This document shows, piece by piece, positions 1-6,806 of a stretch of 7,592 nt of DNA. The notes beneath the pieces are model-generated. The model saw nothing but the letters and a program-made list of their open reading frames with translations. It did no database searches and had not been told where the DNA came from. Position 1 is the first letter of the stretch, and every line of letters begins with the position of its first letter. The stretch comes from Bacillota bacterium (GTDB lineage Bacteria; Bacillota; Clostridia; Oscillospirales; Ruminococcaceae). A program made the translations under genes and the position numbers. The stretch covers positions 1-7,592 of the forward strand of contig JAEWYJ010000026.1 in assembly GCA_023395695.1 (NCBI GenBank), given 5' to 3'.

Positions 1-185
1 GGGATAAGCTGCGGATATTCGGAAAAATCCCTCGTTCGGTAAGAGCCTCGGAAATTGCCAAGCTGGGTAAAAGCATTTATGCACATGACCCCAACGGCAA
101 GGTTGCCGCCGCCTATGAAAGCCTGACGGAGAAGCTCCTTGCCTCCTGCGACCCCCATGTAAGGGAGGTGCTTGCCAGTGCCTAA
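1..185 (+). CDS. parA: ParA/Soj-type partition ATPase, C-terminal part (5' end outside the window)
   Basis: The reading frame is open from base 3 to the TAA at 183-185, giving 60 C-terminal residues. The stretch FGKIPRSVRASEIAKLGKSI followed by YAHDPNGK and AYESLTEKLL matches the end of ParA/Soj/MinD-like ATPases of Firmicutes plasmids and conjugative elements. There a basic IPR(S)VR(A)-E segment is followed by a 'GKSIY-HDP-GK-A-AY' tail. The Walker motifs would lie upstream and are not seen. ParA ATPases bind DNA non-specifically and move ParB-bound DNA; in an integrative element this stabilises the excised circle. The gene overlaps parB by 8 bases, so the two are co-transcribed and probably translationally coupled. 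The family call rests on the tail only, but the neighbouring ParB supports it. Confidence 0.85.
   Translation, partial: DKLRIFGKIPRSVRASEIAKLGKSIYAHDPNGKVAAAYESLTEKLLASCDPHVREVLASA
161..168 (+). promoter_or_regulatory. Ribosome binding site deciding the parB start
   Basis: AAGGGAGG lies inside the last codons of parA, 9 nt before GTG 178. The spacing favours the GTG over the in-frame TTG at 172. Confidence 0.7.
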
Positions 186-1080
186 AACAAAAGGAACGCT
201 GGCTCTCGCCAGCTATGATGATATCTTTCAGATTGGCCCTGCCGTACAGACCTCTGTGGAACAGGTGCAGGAGGTTCCCCTGAACGAACTGTTTTCCTTT
301 GAAAACCACCCCTTTCAGGTGCGGGACGACGAAGGTATGCAGGAAACCGCCGAAAGCGTAAAGAAATACGGCGTACTTGTGCCCGGTATTGTGCGACCCC
401 GGCCGGAGGGCGGATATGAAATTGTTGCAGGGCATCGCCGCAAGCGCGCCTGTGAGTTGGCCGGAAAAGCCACCATGCCAGTCATTATCCGCGAAATGGA
501 CGATGATGAAGCGACCATTATTATGGTGGATACCAACCTCCAGCGGGAAACGCTTCTGCCCAGTGAAAAGGCATGGGCATACCGTATGAAGCTGGAAGCC
601 CTCAATCATCGAGGTGTGAAGCTGGAGGGCGTTGTACCCGGCACCCTGTCCGCGGATATGGTTGCCAAGCAGGCAGGAGAAAGCAAAAGTCAGATATTCC
701 GTTACATTCGCCTCACCGAGCTGGTGCCTGGCCTGCTGGATAGGACCGATGGGGGCAAGATCGCCTTTAACCCTGCCGTGGAGCTTTCCTATCTCTCCCG
801 CAAAGAGCAGTCGGCACTTCTGGATTGTATGGCGAAATATGAAGCGACCCCCTCCCATTCCCAGGCGCTTCGGCTGAAAAAGTACAGTCAGGCAGGCACT
901 CTCACGGGAGCGCTTCTGGACGAAATCATGGGCGAGGAAAAGAAGCCGCCCGCAAAAATCACTCTGACCGGAAGCCGATTGTCGGAATATTTCCCATCCG
1001 AATACACTCCCAAGCAGATGGAAACCGTCATTTTGAAGCTGCTGGAAGGCTGGCGCAGAAAGCGCGCCGCCAATGAATAA
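178..1080 (+). CDS. parB: ParB/KorB-like partition protein
   Basis: A protein of about 300 aa. With M1 at GTG 178, residues about 33-110 form the ParB N-terminal (ParB/Srx, CTP-binding) domain. It contains GHRRKR at about 85-90, equivalent to the GxRR box, and TNLQRE at 119-124, equivalent to the conserved (E/T)N-QR box. A central KorB/HTH region follows: PSEKAWAY, then a helix-turn-helix around 157-182 in the segment SADMVAKQAG-ESKSQIFRYI. The C-terminal tail is basic (GWRRKRAA). GTG 178 is preferred over TTG 172 because AAGGGAGG at 161-168 lies 9 nt from the GTG but only 3 nt from the TTG. The start overlaps the parA stop. Such proteins bind parS-like sites and work with ParA; no parS site was recognised in the window. 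An intrinsic terminator follows directly. Confidence 0.93.
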   Translation: MPKTKGTLALASYDDIFQIGPAVQTSVEQVQEVPLNELFSFENHPFQVRDDEGMQETAESVKKYGVLVPGIVRPRPEGGYEIVAGHRRKRACELAGKATMPVIIREMDDDEATIIMVDTNLQRETLLPSEKAWAYRMKLEALNHRGVKLEGVVPGTLSADMVAKQAGESKSQIFRYIRLTELVPGLLDRTDGGKIAFNPAVELSYLSRKEQSALLDCMAKYEATPSHSQALRLKKYSQAGTLTGALLDEIMGEEKKPPAKITLTGSRLSEYFPSEYTPKQMETVILKLLEGWRRKRAANE

Positions 1081-1089
1081 CAGAACAGG

Positions 1090-1126
1090 CAGGGCGTTCG
1101 TGTAAAAGCGGACGCTCTGTTTTTTT
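1090..1126 (+). terminator. Rho-independent terminator after parB
   Basis: CAGGGCGTTCG (1090-1100) pairs with CGGACGCTCTG (1109-1119) in an 11-bp stem. Two G-T wobbles are included, the loop is 8 nt, and seven T (1120-1126) follow. It begins 10 bases after the parB stop, so it probably ends or attenuates the parAB transcript. Confidence 0.82.
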
Positions 1127-1143
1127 CATTCCCCCATTGCTCT

Positions 1144-1182
1144 GGTGCGAACGGTATATGCCGTCCGTGCCGGGGCTTTTTT
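1144..1182 (+). terminator. Second hairpin with T-run: possible terminator or attenuator
   Basis: GGTGCGAACGG (1144-1154) can pair with CCGTCCGTGCC (1161-1171) around a TATATG loop. The stem has two G-T wobbles and one A-C mismatch. GGGGC and six T (1177-1182) follow. It is weaker than the preceding terminator because GGGGC separates the stem from the T-run. Its place 30 nt before a short leader-like ORF makes attenuation of the downstream genes possible, but this is inference. Confidence 0.4.
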
Positions 1183-1213
1183 GCTTTTCACAACAATGAA
1201 AGGAGGCTGCGGC

Positions 1214-1300
1214 ATGACGCAAAACACAAGGATTTACAATCGGCTCCAAGGATGTTCCAAAGGGCAAAAGGTTTTCGGTGATATACCTTGCCCGGCGTAA
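1214..1300 (+). CDS. Short ORF of 28 codons overlapping the start of the Toprim gene (possible leader peptide)
   Basis: ATG 1214 has an excellent ribosome binding site (AAAGGAGG 1199-1206, spacing 7 nt). It opens a 28-codon frame beginning MTQNTRIYNR and ending GDIPCPA at TAA 1298-1300. The end overlaps the TTG start (1288) of the next gene by 13 bases. That TTG has no good ribosome binding site of its own, so translation of this ORF could deliver ribosomes to it. No domain is recognised. It could be a true small protein, a coupling leader, or the remnant of a frameshifted gene: another frame of the same DNA also reads as plausible protein. Confidence 0.4.
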   Translation: MTQNTRIYNRLQGCSKGQKVFGDIPCPA

Positions 1301-2244
1301 CCGAGGAACAGATCGCGCAGGCAAAGCAGGTAGATATTCTCGCATATATGCAGCGTCATGAACCGCAGAACCTTGTCCGGCAGGGGCCGAACCGATATGT
1401 CCTGCGCGACCACGACAGCTTTGTGATCTCCAATGGGAAATGGTGCTGGAACAGCCGTGATTACGGGAGAAAAACCGCAACGGCACTCAATTATCTGATT
1501 GACGTGCGGAATCTGAGCTTTGTGGAGGCCGTTCGTACCCTCTGCGACGATCTTTCCTTGTCTTATGCCCCGCCAGTCCCTAAGCCGGAGAAAAGGCTGC
1601 CCTTTAAGCTGCCGCCGCGCAACCGGAACAATGACCGCGTGAGCGCGTATCTGCAAGGCCGGGGCATTGACCGTGAGATAATCGCAGCCTGCATCCGTGC
1701 CGGGATTTTATATGAAAGCGCCCTGAATCACAACTGTGTGTTTACCGGCAAGAATGAGCAGGGCAAAACCCGCTTTGGCTGTATGCGCGGTATATCCGGG
1801 CAGTTTCGGCGGGATTTGGACGGCAGCGATAAACGCTATGGCTTTCTTCTGCCCCCGGCCAATGCGGAAAACGGCCACCGGCTTGCAATATTTGAAGCAC
1901 CGATAGATTCCCTTTCCCATCAGAGCATGTGGAAGCAGGGCTATGACGCTTTTGACGGCTGGCGGCTGGCAACAGGCGGCACCTCCATTCTGGCGGTGGA
2001 ATATTTTCTGGAGCGGCATCCCGGCGTCACCGACTGCTTGATCTGTACGGACAATGACGAGGCCGGTGAACGGCTGGGGAAGCGAATCGCCGGATTGTCC
2101 GGTAAGGATACGTTTTCCCATATTGCCTTTGGACGCGCACCGCCGCCTGTAGGAAAGGATTACAACGATACGCTGCTGTTCCTCCGGCACCGGACCAGAG
2201 AACAGGAACGGCCATGCCGCCCCAGGGCGGATCATTCTATTTGA
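1288..2244 (+). CDS. DUF3991/Toprim_2 domain protein (primase-like, conjugative element)
   Basis: A 318-aa protein starting at TTG. An in-frame TGA at 1279-1281 excludes any earlier start. The next in-frame ATG (1348) would remove the conserved VTEEQIAQAKQVDILAY beginning, so TTG is preferred. Residues about 4-90 resemble the DNA-primase-like N-terminal part of DUF3991 proteins: RYVLRDHDSFVISNGKWCWN, then TALNYLIDVR. Residues about 115-185 correspond to DUF3991 (YLQGRGIDREII). A Toprim fold covers about 198-297: the acidic E203 in IFEAPIDSLS, the D255-x-D257 pair in CTDNDEAGE, and GKDYND at 289-294. Toprim domains bind Mg2+ in primases and topoisomerases. In mobile elements these proteins probably act in replication or processing of transferred DNA, but the exact substrate is unknown. 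The antirepressor gene follows after 16 bases, indicating one operon. Confidence 0.88.
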   Translation: MPGVTEEQIAQAKQVDILAYMQRHEPQNLVRQGPNRYVLRDHDSFVISNGKWCWNSRDYGRKTATALNYLIDVRNLSFVEAVRTLCDDLSLSYAPPVPKPEKRLPFKLPPRNRNNDRVSAYLQGRGIDREIIAACIRAGILYESALNHNCVFTGKNEQGKTRFGCMRGISGQFRRDLDGSDKRYGFLLPPANAENGHRLAIFEAPIDSLSHQSMWKQGYDAFDGWRLATGGTSILAVEYFLERHPGVTDCLICTDNDEAGERLGKRIAGLSGKDTFSHIAFGRAPPPVGKDYNDTLLFLRHRTREQERPCRPRADHSI

Positions 2245-2260
2245 GAGGAGAGAAAACAGC

Positions 2261-3046
2261 ATGGAAAACAAACTGCAACAATTTCACAGCGAGGAGTTTG
2301 GTAAGGTTCGGGTTCTGGAGATTGAGGGTCAGCCCTGGTTCATTGGCAAAGATGTTGCGGCGGCTCTGGGCTATTCCAATGTCACAAGAGATGTAAAACG
2401 CCACGTTGATGAGGAAGACCAAGGGGTTACCGAAATGGTAACCCCCGGAGGAACACAAAAGCTGCTCATCATCAACGAGTCAGGCTTATATTCCCTGATA
2501 CTGTCCAGCAAGCTGCCGACAGCTAAAAAGTTCAAGCGCTGGGTGACATCGGAGATTTTACCCTCCCTCCGCAGGCATGGGGCATACATTACACCGGAGG
2601 TCATCGAACAGATGCTGTCCAGCAGTGATTTTTCTCAGGTTATGCTGGAAACGCTGCTGGAGGAACAGGCGGAAAACGACCGGCTCCGGGAGCGGCTGGA
2701 CGCGGCACTGCCAAAGGCACGCTACTGCGAGCTTTTGCTCCAGTGCCCCCAGGTGATGCCGGTGAGCATCATCGCCAAGGATTACGGCATGTCAGCCGTC
2801 GCCTTCAACCAGCTCCTGCACCGGCTTGGCATTCAGTATCGTGTGGGCGGCATCTGGCTCCCGTATCAGCGTTATGCGGATCAGGGATATACCCGCACCC
2901 GCACTTATTACATCAATGAAACCGCAGCTTCGACGCGCACCTACTGGACACAGGCAGGACGCCTGTTCCTGTTTGAAACCCTGCGGGAATGCGGCATCCT
3001 GCCGGGTATGACCCGCACTCCGAATCCCGAGGAGGCCGATTCATGA
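2261..3046 (+). CDS. BRO-N family phage-type antirepressor
   Basis: A 261-aa protein. GAGGAG at 2245-2250 precedes ATG 2261. Residues about 8-108 form a Bro-N domain: VRVLEIEGQPWFIGKDVAAA, then LGYSN, NESGLYSLILSSK, and the closing FKRWVTSEILPSLRRHGAYI. Residues about 115-150 look like a coiled linker (EEQAENDRLRERLDAAL). The C-terminal part, about 165-245, resembles the KilA-C/ANT antirepressor domain (SIIAKDYGMSAVAFNQLLHR, RLGIQYRVGGIWLPY). Phage members counter a repressor. In conjugative elements such genes are common in the cargo between partition and transfer genes, and may relieve repression of transfer, though no target is visible here. The gene end carries GGAGG (3031-3035), a ribosome binding site for a small overlapping ORF. 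Confidence 0.9.
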   Translation: MENKLQQFHSEEFGKVRVLEIEGQPWFIGKDVAAALGYSNVTRDVKRHVDEEDQGVTEMVTPGGTQKLLIINESGLYSLILSSKLPTAKKFKRWVTSEILPSLRRHGAYITPEVIEQMLSSSDFSQVMLETLLEEQAENDRLRERLDAALPKARYCELLLQCPQVMPVSIIAKDYGMSAVAFNQLLHRLGIQYRVGGIWLPYQRYADQGYTRTRTYYINETAASTRTYWTQAGRLFLFETLRECGILPGMTRTPNPEEADS

Positions 3047-3126
3047 CGGCGTTTGCATTTCCCGGCCATGCCCGGTCACCTCCCTCTAAAGCCCCATGTT
3101 ATAGAAATCAGGAAGAAAGGAGTTGA
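3043..3126 (+). CDS. Possible 27-aa ORF overlapping the antirepressor stop
   Basis: ATG 3043 overlaps the antirepressor stop as ATGA. It is preceded by GGAGG (3031-3035) at 7 nt, a typical coupled start. It encodes 27 residues beginning MTAFAFPGHARSP and ends at TGA 3124-3126. That TGA is in the same frame as the next gene (pcfB), with only two sense codons before the candidate ATT start. No domain is recognised. It may mainly serve to carry ribosomes through the gap to pcfB, or it may be chance. Confidence 0.35.
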   Translation: MTAFAFPGHARSPPSKAPCYRNQEERS

Positions 3127-3135
3127 GGAGCCATT
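3116..3135 (+). promoter_or_regulatory. Ribosome binding site with candidate ATT start of pcfB
   Basis: AAAGGAG at 3116-3122 lies 10 nt from ATT 3133. A second purine block, GAGGAG (3125-3130), is only 2 nt from it. The in-frame codons after the ATT (CAA GAA CAA GTG AAC) match the expected N-terminus of PcfB proteins. Initiation at ATT is rare but known from infC. No experiment supports it here. Confidence 0.4.
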
Positions 3136-3144
3136 CAAGAACAA

Positions 3145-3609
3145 GTGAACGAAAAAACCGTGGCGCTCTCCATAAAGACAGCCAAGCTGACAAGCCGAGT
3201 GCTGGCAAAGGCCATGGCCGCCGCTCTGCGGCAGATGAAAAAATCCCGCGATACACCCAAGTCCGGCCGTCAGAGCCTGCGCCGCCTGAACCGGACGCTG
3301 GGCGGGGATACCTCCAATATTGAGGTCATGGGACGAATCCGGGATTTTGACCGCGTGGCCCGAAAGCACGGCGTCAGCTATCACGTTGAAAAAGACGCAG
3401 CCACCGTCCCGCCCAAATATACGGTGTATTTTAAGGCGCGGCAGACAGAGTCGCTGACGGCGGCCTTTTCGGAATACAGCCGGAAAACGCTTAGCAAAAC
3501 CGCTGAAAAGCCCTCCGTGCTGGGTACGCTGCGCAGGATGAAGGAGCTTGCGAAGAATCAGGTCACCGACCGGGTGAAAAACAAAGATCGGGGAGGTCAT
3601 GAGCTATGA
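3145..3609 (+). CDS. pcfB: PcfB family protein (DUF3801), conjugation accessory factor
   Basis: 154 aa from GTG 3145, or 158 aa if translation starts at ATT 3133. The N-terminal segment NEKTVALSIKTAKLTSRVLA, the middle SNIEVMGRIRDFDRVARKHG, and PPKYTVYFKARQTESLTAAF are typical of DUF3801/PcfB. The C-terminal tail is basic. In Enterococcus pCF10, PcfB is needed for transfer and interacts with the coupling protein PcfC; in this element the coupling-protein gene follows directly with an ATGA overlap (3606-3609). Homologues as I recall them begin Met-Gln-Glu-Glu-(V/I)-N. Here that position reads ATT-CAA-GAA-CAA-GTG-AAC, so the native start may be ATT 3133, which lies 10 nt after AAAGGAG (3116-3122). 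GTG 3145 lies 14 nt from GAGGAG (3125-3130), an unusually long spacing. Confidence 0.88.
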   Translation: MNEKTVALSIKTAKLTSRVLAKAMAAALRQMKKSRDTPKSGRQSLRRLNRTLGGDTSNIEVMGRIRDFDRVARKHGVSYHVEKDAATVPPKYTVYFKARQTESLTAAFSEYSRKTLSKTAEKPSVLGTLRRMKELAKNQVTDRVKNKDRGGHEL

Positions 3610-4334
3610 AGCACCGCGTTCCCGATTGGTTCCCGCTGGTGAAAAAGCGGGTACTGCCCAATATTCCCTATTTGCTGGTATTCTGGTTCTGCAATAAGGT
3701 GGGCGGAGCATGGCGGCTGGCGGCCGGAGGTGATGTTATCCAGCAGCTGATTCTCTGTGTCGGCAGGCTGGACACGGCACTGGCAAGCCCCGTACCGTCT
3801 TTCGATCCCCACGATCTGCTGTCCGGTCTTGCGGGCACCGCCGCCATCTACGGCATTGTGTATTTTAAAAAGAAGAACGCCAAGAAGTGGCGCAAGGACA
3901 TAGAATACGGCTCCGCCCGGTGGGGTACGGAAAAAGACATCAAGCCATATATGGACGAGAATCCCGATAACAACATTATTCTGACGCAGACCGAGGGACT
4001 GACCATGAACGGCAGACCGCGACCGGCCAAATATGCCCGGAATAAAAATGTGCTGATTGTAGGCGGCTCCGGCTCCGGTAAGACCAGGTTCTGGCTCAAG
4101 CCAAACCTCATGCAGTGCCAGTCGGAGAAATACCCGGTGTCCTATGTCTGCACCGATCCCAAGGGCACCGTCCTCATTGAGTGCGGGAAGATGCTCCAGC
4201 GGTTCGGCTACCGGATCAAGGTGCTGAACACCATTGATTTTGCCAAATCCATGCATTATAACCCGTTCCAATACATCCGCTCGGAAAAGGATATTCTCAA
4301 GCTGGTTACGGCTTTGGTAGCCAACACCAAGGGC
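3606..4334 (+). CDS. VirD4/TraG-type coupling protein (T4CP), exon 1, interrupted by a group II intron
   Basis: Codons 1-243 of the type IV coupling ATPase of the TraG/VirD4 (CD1115-like) family, which docks the relaxase-DNA complex to the membrane channel. ATG 3606 overlaps the pcfB stop, and GGGAGG (3591-3596) lies 9 nt upstream. Two membrane segments lie near residues 19-39 and 71-87, followed by a basic stretch (FKKKNAKKWRK) and the conserved EYGSARWGT. The Walker A loop GGSGSGKT is at 153-160, followed by YVCTDPKG (180-187) and SMHYNPFQYIRSEKDI. The exon ends with ALVANTKG. Unspliced RNA would give six intron-encoded residues and stop at TAG 4353-4355, a 249-aa product. The protein continues in the exon at 6868. 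Confidence 0.92.
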
Positions 4335-4528
4335 GCGCGCCCAGATAGGGCGTAGTAAGAAGTAGAATAAGGCACTACCCACTATGATAACAGTGGAAAC
4401 GACCCGCCTAACCGATAGGCGAAAGCTGATGCTGGAACATAGCATGGCGGGAAAGCGATAAGTGGCTCTATACACAAGGGTTCGACTGAATTGCTACGTT
4501 AAGCGGATATGAGGATAAAACTAAGGAA

Positions 4529-4533
4529 TGTTG
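4529..4533 (+). other. Candidate EBS2 of the group II intron
   Basis: TGTTG is at the position equivalent to EBS2 of Ll.LtrB, just before the conserved GCGAGTTTC. It is fully complementary to CAACA at 4322-4326 in exon 1, which spans -13 to -9 from the splice site, the expected IBS2 location. Confidence 0.6.
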
Positions 4534-4550
4534 AATGCGAGTTTCAAGTC

Positions 4551-4565
4551 CCCGTTGTGTTCGGG
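4551..4565 (+). other. Candidate EBS1 loop of the group II intron
   Basis: CCCG (4551-4554) and CGGG (4562-4565) close a small hairpin with loop TTGTGTT. By alignment with Ll.LtrB the EBS1 would be GTTGTG (4554-4559). C4553 just before it can pair with G6868, the first exon 2 base, as the delta contact predicts. Pairing with IBS1 AAGGGC (4329-4334) is weak, with four of six positions including two wobbles, so the assignment is tentative. Confidence 0.4.
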
Positions 4566-4940
4566 TGGAGGAATGTGTATGTAACTGCCATATGGCGGTA
4601 TCAACCTCTGATATGAATAACATTACGTTTCACCTTTGCGTAATGGGTTATCGAATCATTCATATGACAAGCCAGAGAACTGGTGAGAACGAAACAAAAG
4701 CGAATCCGACAATCCGCACTTGCCAACTTACTGCGTTAACTGGGGATTGCCTAAGTTGGAATGCCTGTAAAGGCTATGCGTAATGCCTTGCGGTGATAAA
4801 TCCCAAGCCCTCAAAAGGCAAGGGAGATGACGCTGAATATCCAATATGGCAACGGAGTCTTCATAGTAGTCCGCGAGGGTTAATGACCCTTACATGGCGA
4901 AGGAAGGCAGTTATTGCATTCTGAAATCAAAATCTGATTA

Positions 4941-4957
4941 GGGAGGAAAACCTCACA
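4941..4957 (+). promoter_or_regulatory. Domain IVa-type hairpin holding the ribosome binding site of the intron protein
   Basis: GGGAGG (4941-4946) is the ribosome binding site of ATG 4958. GAGG (4943-4946) pairs with CCTC (4951-4954) around an AAAA loop, so the site is partly hidden in a hairpin. In Ll.LtrB the equivalent element binds LtrA and represses its own translation. The same autoregulation is inferred here from similarity in sequence and position. Confidence 0.6.
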
Positions 4958-6745
4958 ATGAAACCAACAATTGAGATTTTAGATAGAATCAGCAAAAATT
5001 CAAGGAACAACAAAGAGGAAATCTTCACAAGGCTCTACCGCTATATGTTACGACCCGATTTGTATTATCTTGCATACAAAAATCTTTACGCCAATAAGGG
5101 CGCAGGAACAAAGGGTGTGAATGACGACACGGCAGACGGGTTCAGCGAAGATAAAATCAGCAAAATAATAGGTTCTCTGGCTGATGAAACCTACGCTCCA
5201 AGCCCTGTCCGCCGTGAGTATATTCAGAAAAAGCAGAACAGCTCCAAGAAACGTCCGTTGGGCATACCCACATTCACGGATAAAATTGTGCAGGAAGTCT
5301 TGAGAATGATACTGGAAGCAGTTTATGAGCCAACTTTCTCATACTGGTCGCATGGTTTTCGCCCAAACAGAAGCTGCCATACCGCACTAAAATCCTTGAA
5401 AAAGGGGTTTGCAGGCGTGTCATGGTTTGTCGAGGGCGATATTCGCGGCTGTTTTGACAACATCGACCACCATGTTTTGGTAAATGTCATTAACACCAAA
5501 ATCAAGGACGCACGGCTGATTAAGCTCGTTTGGAAATTCCTGAAAGCCGGATATATGGAGGATTGGAAGTACCATGCAACCTATTCCGGTTGTCCGCAGG
5601 GTGGAATTGTTTCACCGATACTTGCAAATATCTACTTGAATGAGCTTGATAAGTTTGTAGAGAAAACAGCAAATGAGTTCCATAAAAGCAGAGACAGGCA
5701 CTATACTCCGGAATATGACAAGGTCTCATGGCAGATAGCAAAAGCCCAAAGGCAGTTAAAATCAGCAAAAGGGCAGGATAAAACCGCACTGTTGCAGCGC
5801 ATAAACCAGTTGAAAATTGAAAGGCACAAGACGCCCTGCAAGTCGAAAACGGATAAGGTCATAAAATATATCCGCTATGCTGATGATTTCATCATTGGCG
5901 TAAAGGGCGATAAACTGGACTGCGAGCACATCAAGCAACAGCTATCTGACTTCATTGGCCAAACTCTGAAAATGGAACTTTCGGAAGAAAAAACCCTGAT
6001 AACCCATAGCAACCAGTATGCAAGATTTTTAGGGTATGACATTCGCATAAGGAGAGACCAGACATTGAAGCCGTGGAAGGGTCATGTAGCACGCACCTTA
6101 AATGGGTCAGTTAAGCTATGCGTTCCATTTGCGGATAAGATTATGCCTTTCCTATTCGAGAAGCAGGTTATCCGACAGTTGCATGACGGAGCAATAGAGC
6201 CTATCGCACGAAAATATATCTACAGGTGTACGGATTTGGAGATTGTATCAACGTACAACTCCGAGCTTCGCGGTATCTGCAACTACTACAATTTAGCCAG
6301 CAATTTCAACAAGCTACAGTATTTTGAATACTTGATGGAATATAGCTGTCTGAAAACTCTTGCCGGTAAGCATTGCACCACCAGCAGGAAGATTATCCAA
6401 AAGTACCGTGATGGCAAGGGTGGCTGGAGTGTGCCCTACAAAACGAAAAAGGGCGCTAAACGCCGCAATTTCGCCAAGTTTATGGATTGCAAGAACAGTG
6501 ACAATTTTAGCGATACAGTCATTGATTTCGTAAAATATGCCAAGGCGAGAACAACTTTTGAGGATAGATTATCCGCTAAGGTTTGTGAATTATGCGGAAA
6601 GACCGATGTACCTCTTAAAATACACCATGTGAACAAAGTGAAGAACCTCAAAGGAAAACAAGATTGGGAAATTGTGATGATAACTAAAAAGCGCAAGACC
6701 TTAGCGGTCTGCAAGAGCTGTCATCATAAAATCCAGCATCCTTGA
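4958..6745 (+). CDS. ltrA: Group II intron-encoded protein: reverse transcriptase, maturase and HNH endonuclease
   Basis: 595 aa, close to the 599 aa of Lactococcus LtrA, and similar in order throughout. The start MKPTIEILDRISKNS matches the family. The reverse transcriptase occupies about 60-360: KKRPLGIPTFTDKIVQE (98-114), SHGFRPNRSCHTAL (131-144), the first catalytic aspartate D161 in EGDIRGCFDNID, CPQGGIVSPILANIYL (212-227), and YADD at 307-310. Maturase domain X lies about 385-490 (STYNSELRGICNYYNLASN at 431-449). A DNA-binding segment and a C-terminal HNH domain follow, with C543-x2-C546, H556-H557 and C585-x2-C588 visible. All key residues are present, so it should support splicing, target second-strand cleavage and target-primed reverse transcription. 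It lies in intron domain IV. There is no frameshift. Confidence 0.97.
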   Translation: MKPTIEILDRISKNSRNNKEEIFTRLYRYMLRPDLYYLAYKNLYANKGAGTKGVNDDTADGFSEDKISKIIGSLADETYAPSPVRREYIQKKQNSSKKRPLGIPTFTDKIVQEVLRMILEAVYEPTFSYWSHGFRPNRSCHTALKSLKKGFAGVSWFVEGDIRGCFDNIDHHVLVNVINTKIKDARLIKLVWKFLKAGYMEDWKYHATYSGCPQGGIVSPILANIYLNELDKFVEKTANEFHKSRDRHYTPEYDKVSWQIAKAQRQLKSAKGQDKTALLQRINQLKIERHKTPCKSKTDKVIKYIRYADDFIIGVKGDKLDCEHIKQQLSDFIGQTLKMELSEEKTLITHSNQYARFLGYDIRIRRDQTLKPWKGHVARTLNGSVKLCVPFADKIMPFLFEKQVIRQLHDGAIEPIARKYIYRCTDLEIVSTYNSELRGICNYYNLASNFNKLQYFEYLMEYSCLKTLAGKHCTTSRKIIQKYRDGKGGWSVPYKTKKGAKRRNFAKFMDCKNSDNFSDTVIDFVKYAKARTTFEDRLSAKVCELCGKTDVPLKIHHVNKVKNLKGKQDWEIVMITKKRKTLAVCKSCHHKIQHP

Positions 6746-6772
6746 ATGACACTGATTTGAAGCAATGATGGC

Positions 6773-6806
6773 GAGCCGGATACATCGAGAGGTGTAAGTC
6801 CGGTTC
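6773..6806 (+). ncRNA. Group II intron domain V (catalytic hairpin)
   Basis: A 34-nt hairpin: GAGCCGGA (6773-6780) pairs with TCCGGTTC (6799-6806), then a bulge, then ACATC/GGTGT capped by a GAGA tetraloop. The AGC catalytic triad (6774-6776) is intact. Size and sequence fit domain V. Confidence 0.93.

Noticed and set aside
172..177. TTG 172 as the parB start
   Set aside because: It is only 3 nt from the ribosome binding site; GTG 178 has proper spacing.
265..278. Unusual ParB motif, GHRR rather than GERR, as a sign of divergence
   Set aside because: GHRR is common in plasmid and conjugative-element ParB/KorB proteins, so it is not informative; the motif itself is in the parB product at residues 85-88.
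1137..1160. TTGCTC / TATATG as a promoter
   Set aside because: The spacing is only 12 nt, too short for a sigma-A promoter, and the bases are already used by a hairpin.
3597..4475. Long reverse-strand open frame opposite the coupling protein
   Set aside because: It is the antisense shadow of a clear coupling-protein gene and of intron domain I; composition explains its length.
4535..4783. Open frame of about 82 codons in the 5' part of the intron
   Set aside because: It lies in the structured domain I-III region of the intron RNA, has no ribosome binding site worth noting and no protein-like family features.
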